The notes: generated by a model not told the origin, from the sequence alone. A DNA stretch of 64,000 bases from Gudongella sp034006985 (GCA_034006985.1 JAVERT010000001.1:248001-312000), one strand, 5' to 3'. Positions 25,656-34,826 are shown, counted from the first letter of the stretch. Made by a program: numbers and translations.

Positions 25656-26516
25656 CTATTTTAATATGTTGTTATTAATTAATTCAACTAATTCATCCTT
25701 ATCTACAATATAATAAGATAATCCATCTATTGTTTTAGATGTTCCCTTTAATGTAAATGACTCTATATTTTCTAAATCATACCTGAAGAATGAAAATGAT
25801 TCTTTTAAAGCACTCAATACAGGCAAATTGGTTTCTATATTTTCTTTATATATATTTACCATTTTAGGAATTTTGATAATTATTGAAGGTTTTATACTCT
25901 GTTTTATCATAGCTTTTAAGAATGTTTGCTGAGCTTCTATTCTTCCTAAGTCAGCATTTTTATAGCCTTTTCTAAATCTTAGATACTGTAACGCTTTATC
26001 ACCATCTAGATTTTGCTGGCCTTCTTTTAAATCAATTAAGAGCGGGGGATCAGCTACTGGGTCAGAATACTTCATATCCATAGGCACAAATAAATCTACA
26101 CCGCCAATCAAATCTATATATTCTCTTACAGCTTTATAATCAACCACTATATAATTGTCTATTTGAATCCCTAATAGTTCTGATACAGTTTCTAAAGTCA
26201 ACTCTGCTCCACCATATGCAAATGAATGATTTATTTTCTCTTGATTTTTTCTGCCATTTATAGCTGTTCTAGTATCTCTAGGTATAGATATGATATTTAT
26301 TACTCCACTGCTAGAATTTAGATCCACTAGCATTATTGTATCCGATCTAACCGCTTTGTTTAATTTATAATCCTTAGAGTCAACACCTAATACCAAAATT
26401 CTAAAATGTTCCTCTGTTTTATCTAATAAAGTATTGGCTAAAAACAATACTGAAATAAAGAAAACTAAAGCTATTGCAAAAGTTCTAAAAAAATTATTTT
26501 TCTTGCTTCTATTCAT
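25656..26516 (-). CDS. LytR-CpsA-Psr (LCP) family phosphotransferase
   Basis: Membrane enzyme that attaches anionic glycopolymers to peptidoglycan. The 286-residue protein has one N-terminal membrane helix (FFRTFAIALVFFISVLFLANTLL) and an extracellular LCP domain. LVLGVDSKD, RSDTIMLVDLN, ISIPRDTRT and the arginine-rich YLRFRKGYKNADLGRIEAQQ that binds polyprenyl phosphate are visible. Its start overlaps yqeK by eight bases. Older names call such genes LytR regulators; nothing here suggests DNA binding. Confidence 0.92.
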   Translation of the reverse strand: MNRSKKNNFFRTFAIALVFFISVLFLANTLLDKTEEHFRILVLGVDSKDYKLNKAVRSDTIMLVDLNSSSGVINIISIPRDTRTAINGRKNQEKINHSFAYGGAELTLETVSELLGIQIDNYIVVDYKAVREYIDLIGGVDLFVPMDMKYSDPVADPPLLIDLKEGQQNLDGDKALQYLRFRKGYKNADLGRIEAQQTFLKAMIKQSIKPSIIIKIPKMVNIYKENIETNLPVLSALKESFSFFRYDLENIESFTLKGTSKTIDGLSYYIVDKDELVELINNNILK

Positions 26517-27087
26517 CTATTAACCTCTTAGTAATTTCTGTTATAATATAATTTCTTGCCTTGATTGTATCAATATGAATTAAACTTCCCGTTTTTATTA
26601 AATAATCTAAAGTGCTATCCATAGCCATCAAAATTGCTTTATCAAGATTTACATATGCCATTTCTCTAATTGAGTTTAATTTATCAAAATCTCTAGAAGG
26701 CTCAATCACATCTGCTAGGTAAATAATCTTTTCAAGTATCGACATATTCTCTCTACCTGTAGTATGATATCTAATTGCATTAAGTATATCTATATCCTCA
26801 ATCCCAAAATCAGATTTAGCAAGCAAACTAGCAAGCTCTCCATGAATTAAATTCATATACATTTTAAAATTATCTTCATTAGAAAAGTCATGTTCTACTC
26901 CTAATTTCTTTACTTCATCTAATGTAAGTTCCTTTGCATAATCATGTAATAGGGCAGCTATCTGAACTTCTTCTTCAGGTATATTGTAATATTTAGCTAG
27001 TTTTAAAGCAGTTTCTAAAACATTTAAACTATGTTTATACCTATCTTCTCCAAGCTTCTCTTGGACTTTATTTTGTAATATCTCCAT
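26509..27087 (-). CDS. yqeK: HD-domain diadenosine tetraphosphatase YqeK
   Basis: HD-superfamily hydrolase; studied members cleave Ap4A symmetrically. The 192-residue protein has YKHSLNVLETA, then AALLHDYAKEL (HD), HGELASLLA and AIRYHTTGR metal ligands, and IIYLADVIEPSRDF. It overlaps nadD by 20 bases and the LCP gene by eight, so the genes are translationally linked. Neighbouring nadD is a constant partner in Firmicutes. Confidence 0.94.
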   Translation of the reverse strand: MEILQNKVQEKLGEDRYKHSLNVLETALKLAKYYNIPEEEVQIAALLHDYAKELTLDEVKKLGVEHDFSNEDNFKMYMNLIHGELASLLAKSDFGIEDIDILNAIRYHTTGRENMSILEKIIYLADVIEPSRDFDKLNSIREMAYVNLDKAILMAMDSTLDYLIKTGSLIHIDTIKARNYIITEITKRLIDE

Positions 27088-27694
27088 CTGCTACTCCTTT
27101 ATACAATCCCTTTTCTTGTATTTCCTCTATTACTAAATCTGGAACCATATATTTTATTGATAATCCTTCTTTTAATCGATCTCGTATATTCGAAGCTGAG
27201 ATTTGAATCTCAGGTCCATTACTATAATGGATATTAAATCCATACTCTCGGTTTAATCTATAAATTCTATTTTCAATCTGAGATTTGTTGTATCCCCATC
27301 TACTATATGTTATAAATTCTACCATTTTAGCCAACTCTTTAAAATTCTTCCACTTTCCTAACTGAAATAGAGTATCAGCACCAATTATAAAGAAAAGTTT
27401 TTCATCTGGATATTTATCTCTAAAATAACTTATGGTATCTACTGTATAAGAAACTTCATCTTTGCTAATCTCAAAATCATTAATTTCAAAGGCCTTATTT
27501 GATGATGTCGCAATTTCTACTAACTTATACCTAACGCTTGCCTTAAGTATCTCATTTCTTGATTTATGGGGTGGGGTGCCCGCTGGTATAAAAACGATAC
27601 TATCCAAATTCCATTCATCTTTAATCCATTCTGCAATAATTAAATGTGCAATATGAATAGGATTGAATGTCCCTCCCATTAGTCCGATTGCCAT
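27068..27694 (-). CDS. nadD: Nicotinate-nucleotide adenylyltransferase
   Basis: Joins nicotinate mononucleotide and ATP to make deamido-NAD in NAD synthesis. The 208-residue protein starts MAIGLMGGTFNPIHIAHL, with the GGTFNPIHxxH nucleotidyltransferase motif. FIPAGTPPHK, FIIGADTLFQLGKWK and the ISASNIRDRL (SxTxIR-type) motif follow. Good GGAGG upstream. Between yhbY and yqeK. Confidence 0.96.
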   Translation of the reverse strand: MAIGLMGGTFNPIHIAHLIIAEWIKDEWNLDSIVFIPAGTPPHKSRNEILKASVRYKLVEIATSSNKAFEINDFEISKDEVSYTVDTISYFRDKYPDEKLFFIIGADTLFQLGKWKNFKELAKMVEFITYSRWGYNKSQIENRIYRLNREYGFNIHYSNGPEIQISASNIRDRLKEGLSIKYMVPDLVIEEIQEKGLYKGVADGDITK

Positions 27695-27731
27695 AGGTCT
27701 CCCTCCAATAAACTATTTCTATTTACTATAA

Positions 27732-28025
27732 CTATTTAGGTAATTCTATTTTTTTGTTTTTTTCTGATTCTCTATATAAAGTGAATTTCTTACCTATGCT
27801 CTGTACAAATTCAGCATTTAATTTCTCAGCAAGTAATAGAGCAACTTCAGTTGGATCTAACTCATTATTTTTTAGAATACTTATCTTAACAATTTCTCTT
27901 GCATTTAAAGCATCATCTACTTGCTTAATTAAATTATCTGAAATTCCGCCTTTACCAATTTGAAATATAGAATCTATATTGTTTGCCATACTTTTTAAAT
28001 AACTTCTTTGTTTCCCTGTAATCAA
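27732..28025 (-). CDS. yhbY: YhbY-type (CRM domain) RNA-binding protein
   Basis: Small protein associated with pre-50S ribosomes. The 97 residues start MITGKQRSYLKSMANNIDSIFQIGKGGIS, with the CRM-domain GKGG loop, and continue LNAREIVKISILKNNELD. A C-terminal lysine-rich tail is present. It lies downstream of obgE, another ribosome-assembly factor. Confidence 0.94.
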   Translation of the reverse strand: MITGKQRSYLKSMANNIDSIFQIGKGGISDNLIKQVDDALNAREIVKISILKNNELDPTEVALLLAEKLNAEFVQSIGKKFTLYRESEKNKKIELPK

Positions 28026-28051
28026 TTCTTCACATCCCCTGTAATTATTTA

Positions 28052-29323
28052 TTAATCAAAGAATTCGAACTCATTTCCACATATAAATACGGATTCTCCT
28101 TCAGATATCCCTAATTCTTTTAATTCCTCGATTATACCTTTTCTTTTTAACATTTCTTGGAAGTATCTAACGGATTCTTCATCATCCAGATAAGTTGATT
28201 CAAGAAGTCTTTCCATAAAGTCTCCTTCAACAATATACATCTCATCTACTTTTCTAACTATGATTTCATCTTTTTTGTTTGTTTCTTCAACAAAATACTC
28301 CTCATCAAAGGTGTCATAATTCATCTCTGTATTTTCTAGCAATTCCCAAACTGCAAATAACAATTCTCTTATACCTTGATTTGTAGCTGCAGATATAGGA
28401 AATACTTGTATTCCTTGTGATTCAAACTCGGCTTTCACCTTTTCAAGCCATTCAGCCGAAGAAGGTATATCAATTTTATTAGCAGCTATAATTTGTGGTC
28501 TTGTTTTAAGTTTATCATTATAATCAAATATTTCCTGATTTATTTTATAAAAGTCATCAATAGGATTTCTTCCTTCACTTCCAGATACATCTAGCACATG
28601 AATCAAAACTCTAGTTCTTTCTATATGTCTTAAAAATTCATGCCCCAAACCTGCTCCTTGAGAAGCTCCTTCAATTAAACCTGGTATATCTGCTATAACG
28701 AAACTCTTTTCATCTGCAACTTTCACTACTCCTAAATTTGGTATTAAAGTCGTAAAATGATAGTTTGCAATTTTAGGTTTTGCTGCTGAAACTATCGATA
28801 GTAATGTTGATTTCCCAACGTTAGGAAATCCTACCAACCCTACATCAGCTAACAATTTTAACTCTAAAATAATATTTTTTTCTTGTCCTTTTGTGCCTGC
28901 TTCAGCAAATCCTGGCGCTTGTCTAGTTGCAGTTGCAAACTTAGCATTGCCTCTCCCGCCTTTACCACCTCTAGCAATAATAAACTCCTGTCCTGCTTCT
29001 TTTAAATCTACTATAACTTTACCAGTTTCTTCATCTTTTATAAGTGTACCAACTGGAAGTCTTAATCTGGTATTAGCGCCCGCTTTACCATATTGTTTTT
29101 TTGCTCTACCATCTTCTCCACTTTCAGCATTATAAGCTCTCTTATATCTATAATCCATAAGTGTTCTAATACTTTCATCCGCATAGAGTATTATAGAACC
29201 ACCGTTTCCTCCATCTCCACCATATGGGCCTCCTGCTGGTTCATACTTTTCTTTTCTCCATGCTACTATTCCATTTCCACCTTTTCCTGCCTTCATAGAA
29301 ACTTTGGCTACATCAATAAACAT
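28052..29323 (-). CDS. obgE: Obg GTPase
   Basis: Essential GTPase for 50S maturation and stress response. The 423-residue protein has the glycine-rich Obg fold (MFIDVAKVSMKAGKGGNGIVAWRKEK). The G domain follows with VGFPNVGKST, a DIPGLIEGA switch and ANKIDIP, then the C-terminal OCT domain found in Firmicutes. The start is the ATG at 29323, spaced from AAGGATGA. The frame runs 29 codons further upstream through a hydrophobic stretch that Obg proteins do not have. It follows rpmA after a terminator and about 200 bases of spacer. Confidence 0.96.
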   Translation of the reverse strand: MFIDVAKVSMKAGKGGNGIVAWRKEKYEPAGGPYGGDGGNGGSIILYADESIRTLMDYRYKRAYNAESGEDGRAKKQYGKAGANTRLRLPVGTLIKDEETGKVIVDLKEAGQEFIIARGGKGGRGNAKFATATRQAPGFAEAGTKGQEKNIILELKLLADVGLVGFPNVGKSTLLSIVSAAKPKIANYHFTTLIPNLGVVKVADEKSFVIADIPGLIEGASQGAGLGHEFLRHIERTRVLIHVLDVSGSEGRNPIDDFYKINQEIFDYNDKLKTRPQIIAANKIDIPSSAEWLEKVKAEFESQGIQVFPISAATNQGIRELLFAVWELLENTEMNYDTFDEEYFVEETNKKDEIIVRKVDEMYIVEGDFMERLLESTYLDDEESVRYFQEMLKRKGIIEELKELGISEGESVFICGNEFEFFD

Positions 29324-29529
29324 CTTCATCATCCTTATAAATCTATATTTGCTATACATCATTATCCTTTTACCCAAAATAATAACTCCCACACTTGCAA
29401 TTAATAACATAATAATTTTTTAAGCAAAGAAAGCTTCTAATTCAGTACTCTGGAACCTTTCTTTTAAACTTAAAACGGAAAGTTCCTTTATTATGAAAAA
29501 TAGCAGAACTTTCCTATTCGTTATAAAAA

Positions 29530-29557
29530 TTAAAAGCTTACCCATATGGTAAGCTTT
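29530..29557 (-). terminator. Terminator after rpmA
   Basis: Stem AAAGCTTACC / GGTAAGCTTT with an ATAT-type loop on the minus strand, followed by TAATTTTTAT. It closes the rplU-prp-rpmA operon. Confidence 0.7.
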
Positions 29558-29560
29558 AAT

Positions 29561-29851
29561 TTATGCTAGTTGTTCCTTAGGATAAACGCTGACTTGTTTT
29601 TTGTCACGACCTTTTCTCTCGAACTTAACAACTCCGTCAATTGTTGCAAATAAGGTATCGTCTCCACCTATTCCAACATTGTTCCCAGGATGGATTTTAG
29701 TTCCTCTTTGTCTTACAAGGATATTCCCTGACAATACAAATTGACCGTCTCCTCTTTTGCTACCTAATCTTTTAGCATGACTATCTCTTCCGTTTCTAGA
29801 ACTACCTACTCCTTTTTTAGAAGAAAACAATTGTAAATTTAATTTAAACAT
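29561..29851 (-). CDS. rpmA: 50S ribosomal protein bL27 with cleavable N-terminal extension
   Basis: Large-subunit protein whose N-terminus reaches the peptidyl transferase centre. The 96-residue precursor starts MFKLNLQLFSSKKGVGSS. In Firmicutes the segment before SSKKG-type sequence is removed by Prp after LQLF. The mature core GSKRGDGQFVLSGNILVRQRGTKIHPGNNVG is normal. The start is the ATG at 29851 behind GGGGAGGTGG. It overlaps the end of prp by eight bases. Confidence 0.97.
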   Translation of the reverse strand: MFKLNLQLFSSKKGVGSSRNGRDSHAKRLGSKRGDGQFVLSGNILVRQRGTKIHPGNNVGIGGDDTLFATIDGVVKFERKGRDKKQVSVYPKEQLA

Positions 29852-30200
29852 GAATTCCACCTCCCCTATATTCCAAAGTGATATATTTAGGGTAACTTTC
29901 AATTATAGATTTTATGCCGACCTCAAAGGTCTTCATAATAAGTTCAACCTCTTTAATTTTATCATTTGATATATTTTTAATCACTAATTCCAAAAACCCT
30001 GACTCATCGTCTTGTGTATATTGTATCTTATCCTCAGGCACTTTTACTACATCAATAAGCGACCTAATCGTTGTATAACCTAGTATAGATACTGCAGAAC
30101 AAACTATGTCTTCACCATAAGGTTTATAATTCGCATGACCTGCAATCTGAAACCCTTTAAAATATCCATCTTTATTATACGATAAAAATACACTAATCAT
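29844..30200 (-). CDS. prp: Ribosomal processing cysteine protease Prp
   Basis: Removes the N-terminal extension of bL27 in Firmicutes. The 118-residue protein has the catalytic pair in FQIAGHANY (His22) and EDIVCSAVSIL (Cys34). It lies between rplU and rpmA, the diagnostic position, and its substrate rpmA carries the extension. It starts two bases after the rplU stop. Confidence 0.95.
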   Translation of the reverse strand: MISVFLSYNKDGYFKGFQIAGHANYKPYGEDIVCSAVSILGYTTIRSLIDVVKVPEDKIQYTQDDESGFLELVIKNISNDKIKEVELIMKTFEVGIKSIIESYPKYITLEYRGGGIHV

Positions 30201-30202
30201 AA

Positions 30203-30514
30203 TTAACCTACAATCTTATCGATCTGTACTTTTGTAAATGGTTGACGATGTCCTTGTTTCTTTCTTATGTTCTTTTTAGCCTTATACTTATATACTATTA
30301 TTTTCTTAGATTTTCCTTGTCCTAGAACTGTTCCTTCTACTACAGCTCCTTCTATATATGGTTTTCCTGGTGTTATCTCTGAATCATTTGACATTAGAAG
30401 AACTTTATCGAAGCTCACTGGATTTCCTTCTTCAATAGCTAATTTCTCAATATAGACTATATCTCCTTCTTGAACTTTATATTGTTTTCCGCCTGTTTCA
30501 ATTATTGCATACAT
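30203..30514 (-). CDS. rplU: 50S ribosomal protein bL21
   Basis: Binds 23S rRNA in the large subunit. The 103-residue protein starts MYAIIETGGKQYKVQEGD and ends with the basic KKNIRKKQGHRQPFTKVQI, both typical. I chose the ATG at 30514 behind GAGGAGGTG; a GTG three codons upstream lies in the ribosome site. It is preceded by a structured leader likely to control the operon. Confidence 0.98.
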   Translation of the reverse strand: MYAIIETGGKQYKVQEGDIVYIEKLAIEEGNPVSFDKVLLMSNDSEITPGKPYIEGAVVEGTVLGQGKSKKIIVYKYKAKKNIRKKQGHRQPFTKVQIDKIVG

Positions 30515-30534
30515 ATACTGCACCTCCTCTTACC

Positions 30535-30595
30535 TAGTCTCGCCAATATTAGGTGACTATGCTTAAAACCCATATCGAGCGGCTCTACACCTAAA
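30535..30595 (-). promoter_or_regulatory. L21-type ribosomal protein leader
   Basis: A structured 5' UTR of about 60 bases upstream of rplU. The closing stem TTAGGTG (30594-30588 region) pairs perfectly with CACCTAA (30555-30549). The enclosed part has GAGCCGCTCGATATGGG. The expected transcript start falls at the first stem base. Position and shape match the L21 leader family of Firmicutes, thought to give feedback control; I could not run a covariance search. Confidence 0.7.
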
Positions 30596-30597
30596 TA

Positions 30598-30626
30598 ATG
30601 ATAACAGAAATGTCGACTATTGTCAA
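30598..30626 (-). promoter_or_regulatory. Promoter of rplU-prp-rpmA
   Basis: TTGACA (30626-30621), 17-base spacer, TATCAT (30603-30598) on the minus strand; nearly consensus. It places the start of transcription at the first base of the leader stem. Confidence 0.85.
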
Positions 30627-30660
30627 CAGCTTGTTTGTACTAACAATTCATTTATAGATT

Positions 30661-31887
30661 CTATTTTTTTCTTATTCTTCCGTTACCAAAACAAGTTGGG
30701 CAAAGTATAGAATTCTGTTTATCTAGTGTTGGCCTGGTTTTTTTTCTTACAATTTCTACTAAACCCAATTTTGTAATGTCAACTATATATGGTTTATTCT
30801 TATCTTTTTTAAACTCATTCGCTAATATATCTAATAATTTTTCAATATTTTCGGTTTCTTTCATATCTATAAAATCAACGATAATTATTCCACCTAGATC
30901 CCTAAGTCTCATTTGTTTGGCAACTTCATAGGATGCTTCTATATTAATTCTTACTACAGTATCTTGTAAGCTAGATGTACCAGTAAAACTTCCAGTATTT
31001 ACATCAATCACGCTTAAAGCTTCAGTTTCATCTATTACAATATATCCTCCACTTTTCAAATCAACTCTTCTGGCTAATCCATTCTTAATACCCCTTTGTA
31101 TATCCATATCGTAATCAACATTAAATTCTGGGTCAAATATTAAGGCATTATTAAAATTATAATGTTCAAAATATTTAGAGTCCCTAATTTCTTTCAAGGC
31201 ATTTTTATCATTAGATACAATTTTATATTGCCCTTCTCTATAATAATCTCTAATTATCCCATATAAATAATCTGGTTCCTTATATAAAAGTTTTGGTGTT
31301 GGTAAATAATTTTCTTCTTTAAGAATACTATAATAGACATTTATTAAATTCTTATACTCCATCTTAATAACTTCCTCAGTTGTATCTAGCGAAAGCGTTC
31401 TAAATATTATTCCTACTTCATCTTCTTTAATTTGCTCCCCTAATTTTTTTAGCCATTTTACTTCTTTAGGATTATCAATTTTTTTTGAAACATGTATCTT
31501 ATTTGAAAATGGGGTTAAAACCATATGTCTACTGGGAATGGTTAAATGCCTAGTCAACTTTACTCCTTTTTGTCCCAAAGGTTCTTTTATTACCTGAACT
31601 AATATTTGTTGATTATTTTTTAAAACCTCATCAATAGTATAAGACTCCTCAGTATACATTTGGTCTCTATTTAGAGCATCTTTTACATATAGATACCCAT
31701 TTTTTTCAGCACCAATATCTATAAAAGCAGCAGACATACCTTTTAGTACACTTACAACCCTGGCTCTATATATATTCCCCAAGATTGATTTTTCATTATC
31801 ATCCTTATAAAACTCTACTAACTCTTTGTTTTCTAAGAGTGCTATTCTATTTGATTTTCCCTTTTTATCTATATAGATATGATTCAT
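30661..31887 (-). CDS. rng: Ribonuclease E/G family protein
   Basis: Single-strand endoribonuclease of the RNase E/G family. The 408-residue protein has an S1-type RNA-binding domain early (GNIYRARVVSVLKGMSAAFIDIGAEKNGYL). The catalytic aspartates are in SVIDVNTGSFTG and IIVDFIDM. The zinc-link CPTCFGNGR is at the very C-terminus. It lacks the long scaffold tail of RNase E, so it resembles RNase G. AGGAGTAA precedes the ATG. It follows the DUF2344 gene by 11 bases. Confidence 0.92.
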   Translation of the reverse strand: MNHIYIDKKGKSNRIALLENKELVEFYKDDNEKSILGNIYRARVVSVLKGMSAAFIDIGAEKNGYLYVKDALNRDQMYTEESYTIDEVLKNNQQILVQVIKEPLGQKGVKLTRHLTIPSRHMVLTPFSNKIHVSKKIDNPKEVKWLKKLGEQIKEDEVGIIFRTLSLDTTEEVIKMEYKNLINVYYSILKEENYLPTPKLLYKEPDYLYGIIRDYYREGQYKIVSNDKNALKEIRDSKYFEHYNFNNALIFDPEFNVDYDMDIQRGIKNGLARRVDLKSGGYIVIDETEALSVIDVNTGSFTGTSSLQDTVVRINIEASYEVAKQMRLRDLGGIIIVDFIDMKETENIEKLLDILANEFKKDKNKPYIVDITKLGLVEIVRKKTRPTLDKQNSILCPTCFGNGRIRKK

Positions 31888-31898
31888 CCTAATTACTC

Positions 31899-32600
31899 CT
31901 ATAATGGTTTACTCATTTTCCCATCTTCTTCAACAAAAGCTTCTAATCGTTTAATCATTACTAAATCCAAGTCAATCCCGAGTGATAATTTTTCATTTAA
32001 CGATTTAATTAGTTCAATCGGCTTTAAATTTCCATTTTCTCCCGATTTCAAGAGACAGTCTAAGATTATAAATCCTTCCTCATCTATACCTTTATATAAT
32101 ATATTCCCGATTAGTGGCAATATATTTATTGTTGTTTCTATCTTTTTCTTGCCTTTTTTCTTCTTCTTTGTGATTTCAATAGTTTCAAGTTCTTTCCATG
32201 TTTCTAAGTTGTTTTCAAAAAAGGACCTTTTCTCATTTTCTTCTACCATTAATCTAATTTCATATTCTGACCATTTTATTATTGAAGATAAAGATGCCTT
32301 GCTTATGCTTTCTTCGGCTTTAATAATTTGTATATCTTTGGGCAAAATAAGATTTAGTCTTTGCAAAAATTCTTTTGGATCCATAACTTCAGTCAATTCT
32401 ACATCCATATATTCTGCGATACTTTCTGTACCTAAAGGTAATGGATTTCCTATTGAAAATTTAGGATGAGGATTGAATCCTTCTGTGAATTTAATTGGGA
32501 TATTTGTTCTTGAAAAAGCCCGAGTAAATAATCTTACTAAATCCAATTGAGATAAATATTTTAGATATCCTGTTTTTATAAACCTAACTCGAATTTTCAA
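31899..32600 (-). CDS. TIGR03936/DUF2344 radical-SAM-linked protein
   Basis: The 233-residue protein (MKIRVRFIKTGYLKYLSQLDLVRLFTRAFSRTNIPIKFTEGFNPHPKFS) belongs to a family always found beside, or fused to, the radical SAM protein next to it. The RNA-processing role often suggested is unproved. A lysine-rich loop (KKKKKGKKK) lies mid-protein. Its ATG overlaps the stop of the radical SAM gene by four bases, so the two are made together. Confidence 0.85.
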   Translation of the reverse strand: MKIRVRFIKTGYLKYLSQLDLVRLFTRAFSRTNIPIKFTEGFNPHPKFSIGNPLPLGTESIAEYMDVELTEVMDPKEFLQRLNLILPKDIQIIKAEESISKASLSSIIKWSEYEIRLMVEENEKRSFFENNLETWKELETIEITKKKKKGKKKIETTINILPLIGNILYKGIDEEGFIILDCLLKSGENGNLKPIELIKSLNEKLSLGIDLDLVMIKRLEAFVEEDGKMSKPL

Positions 32601-34444
32601 TTAAATACACCCCACATTGCGCAATCATCAATTCCACAAGCGTTACATCCAAGTCTGCAATCTTCTGTGATTTCTTCATTAATTGATTTTTTATATTCTT
32701 TTATCAAATATTCCTTACTCGGACCTGGGTTAATAAAATCCCAAGGTAGAATTTCAGAAAATTCTCTGTTCCTATTAGCATAAAAACTACCATCTATATT
32801 CGTTTCACTCAATGCTTCTATCCAATCATTATAATTAAAATGCTCTGACCAACCATCAAATTTACATCCTTTTTCCCAAGCTGAATATAACAATTTACCT
32901 ATTTTTCTATCGCCTCTTGCTATAATTGCTTCTAAATAACTTACTCTTGGGTCATGGTAATTAAAACTTACTTTATTATCATTTATACTGTCTTTAACTA
33001 AATGTATTTTATCGTAAAATTCATCAATAGTATCTTGCCCAAACCATTGAAAAGGTGTAAATGGTTTTGGTACAAAACAAGCAGCACTCGTTCTAAGTTG
33101 AAAATTGCCGATTCTTTCTTCTTTAGGTCTGTCAAAAAATAGATCTTTTACCAAGTAGGCTAACTCTTTTATACCTAATAAATCTTCATCTGTTTCTGTG
33201 GGTAGCCCTATCATGAAGTATAATTTTATTCTGGACCAACCTTCTTTAAATGCATAACTAACAGCATTAATAAGGTCATCTTCATCTACTCCCTTATTAA
33301 TAACATTTCTTAACCTTTGACTACCTGCTTCTGGTGCAAAAGTTAAACCTGTTTTTCTAACCTTTTCAATTTCTTTTAAAATATCTATACTAACTGAATC
33401 TAATCTAAGAGAAGGAAGTGAAACTCCTACTTTTTTATCCTCAAAATTATCCATAAGCTTTGAAATCAATAGTTGCAACTGAGAATAGTCACAAGAGCTC
33501 AAAGATGATAATGAAATATTTTCATATCCTGTTGACTCTACTAATTCCTTTGCAAGATCCATTAGTTTATCAACTGATTTTTCTCTGACTGGTCTATAAA
33601 CCATTCCAGCTTGGCAAAATCTACAGCCATGTGTGCATCCTCTAAAAATTTCCATGCTAATTCTATCATGTACTGCTTCTGTATATGGAACTAATAGTTT
33701 TTCTGGAGAATACATTGTATCTAAATCTCGAATCATTCTCTTATTAATAATATCAGGAACTTCAATATTGTTTTTCATTCTACTTTTTATGGTACCATCT
33801 TCATTATATTCAATTTCGTAAAATTTTGGCACATAAGATCCTTCTACATTCTTAGCCACATCCAATAAGAATTCATCTCTTGAAAACCCATTATTTTTAT
33901 GTGATTCATATAAATCTAACAACTCTAAGGTAACTTCCTCACCTTCACCTATAATAAATATATCTATAAAATCAACTAAGGGCTCAGGGTTATATGCACA
34001 AGGTCCTCCTGCTATAACTATTGGATCATTTTCTAATCTTAAGGATGCGAGAATAGGTATCTGAGAAAGGTCAAGTATATTTAGTATATTTGTATAGCTC
34101 ATTTCATATTGGAGTGTAAATCCTAAAAAATCAAAATTCTTAACTTCCTCTTTGTTTTCTAACGTAAACAATGGTATATTTTCATTTCTCATCTCTTTTT
34201 CCATATCTACCCATGGGGAAAATACTCTCTCACATGCAAAACCATCTTTATCATTTATCAGATTATATAAAATATGCATACCTAAATGAGACATTCCAAC
34301 TTCATATACATCTGGATATGAAAATGCAAACTTAACTTTTACCTCTTCTAAGTTTTTAATCACAATATTTTGCTCCATACCAATATATCTGGATGGTTTT
34401 TCTACCTTCATTAAAATTTTATCTAGTTTATATTTACTTATCAT
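32597..34444 (-). CDS. TIGR03960-type B12-binding-like radical SAM protein
   Basis: The 615-residue enzyme has an N-terminal cobalamin-binding-like domain (FAFSYPDVYEVGMSHLGMHILYNLIN). The radical SAM core has CTHGCRFC near residue 272, FAPEAGSQRLRNVINKG and MIGLPTETDED. A C-terminal cysteine cluster (CRLGCNACGIDDC) is also typical. The substrate is unknown; the conserved link to DUF2344 and RNase G suggests an RNA target, which is inference. Transcribed with both. Confidence 0.87.
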   Translation of the reverse strand: MISKYKLDKILMKVEKPSRYIGMEQNIVIKNLEEVKVKFAFSYPDVYEVGMSHLGMHILYNLINDKDGFACERVFSPWVDMEKEMRNENIPLFTLENKEEVKNFDFLGFTLQYEMSYTNILNILDLSQIPILASLRLENDPIVIAGGPCAYNPEPLVDFIDIFIIGEGEEVTLELLDLYESHKNNGFSRDEFLLDVAKNVEGSYVPKFYEIEYNEDGTIKSRMKNNIEVPDIINKRMIRDLDTMYSPEKLLVPYTEAVHDRISMEIFRGCTHGCRFCQAGMVYRPVREKSVDKLMDLAKELVESTGYENISLSSLSSCDYSQLQLLISKLMDNFEDKKVGVSLPSLRLDSVSIDILKEIEKVRKTGLTFAPEAGSQRLRNVINKGVDEDDLINAVSYAFKEGWSRIKLYFMIGLPTETDEDLLGIKELAYLVKDLFFDRPKEERIGNFQLRTSAACFVPKPFTPFQWFGQDTIDEFYDKIHLVKDSINDNKVSFNYHDPRVSYLEAIIARGDRKIGKLLYSAWEKGCKFDGWSEHFNYNDWIEALSETNIDGSFYANRNREFSEILPWDFINPGPSKEYLIKEYKKSINEEITEDCRLGCNACGIDDCAMWGVFN

Positions 34445-34502
34445 CTAATTCACCTTTCATATATATCTATGCTTTCAATTTAATTTTTAATCTATATATA
34501 AT

Positions 34503-34532
34503 ATAGAAAAGCTCTAACCGCAGTTAGAGCAA
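34503..34532 (-). terminator. Terminator after minE
   Basis: Minus-strand stem GCTCTAAC / GTTAGAGC followed by TTTTCTAT, next to the minE stop. Confidence 0.75.
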
Positions 34533-34814
34533 CTATTTATTCTTGCTTTTTACATTGACTATAGGAATATTTGCAACCAATGCTGAAACTGGAGAATTTT
34601 GGCCTTCCCTTTTCATCTTAGTCATCTTAATCTCTATTTCACTCTCATCAATTTCTGCATACTTTGAAATCACTTTAACGATATCTGATTTTATCATTTC
34701 TAAGAATCTTGGAGACAGATCGGAACGATCATGGACTAGTACCAGTTTTAGTCTCTCCTTAGCAACATTTTTACTTTTTTCCTGCTTTTTAGTAAATAAT
34801 TTAAAAAAATCCAT
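34533..34814 (-). CDS. minE: Cell division topological factor MinE
   Basis: Stimulates the MinD ATPase and sets the Min gradient. The 93-residue protein starts MDFFKLFTKKQEKSKNVAKERLKLVLVHDR, with the amphipathic membrane helix and the MinD-contact strand, then the topological specificity domain. It follows minD by 12 bases. Rod-shaped clostridia often use MinE in place of, or with, DivIVA. Confidence 0.95.
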   Translation of the reverse strand: MDFFKLFTKKQEKSKNVAKERLKLVLVHDRSDLSPRFLEMIKSDIVKVISKYAEIDESEIEIKMTKMKREGQNSPVSALVANIPIVNVKSKNK

Positions 34815-34826
34815 TCCATTCCCTCC

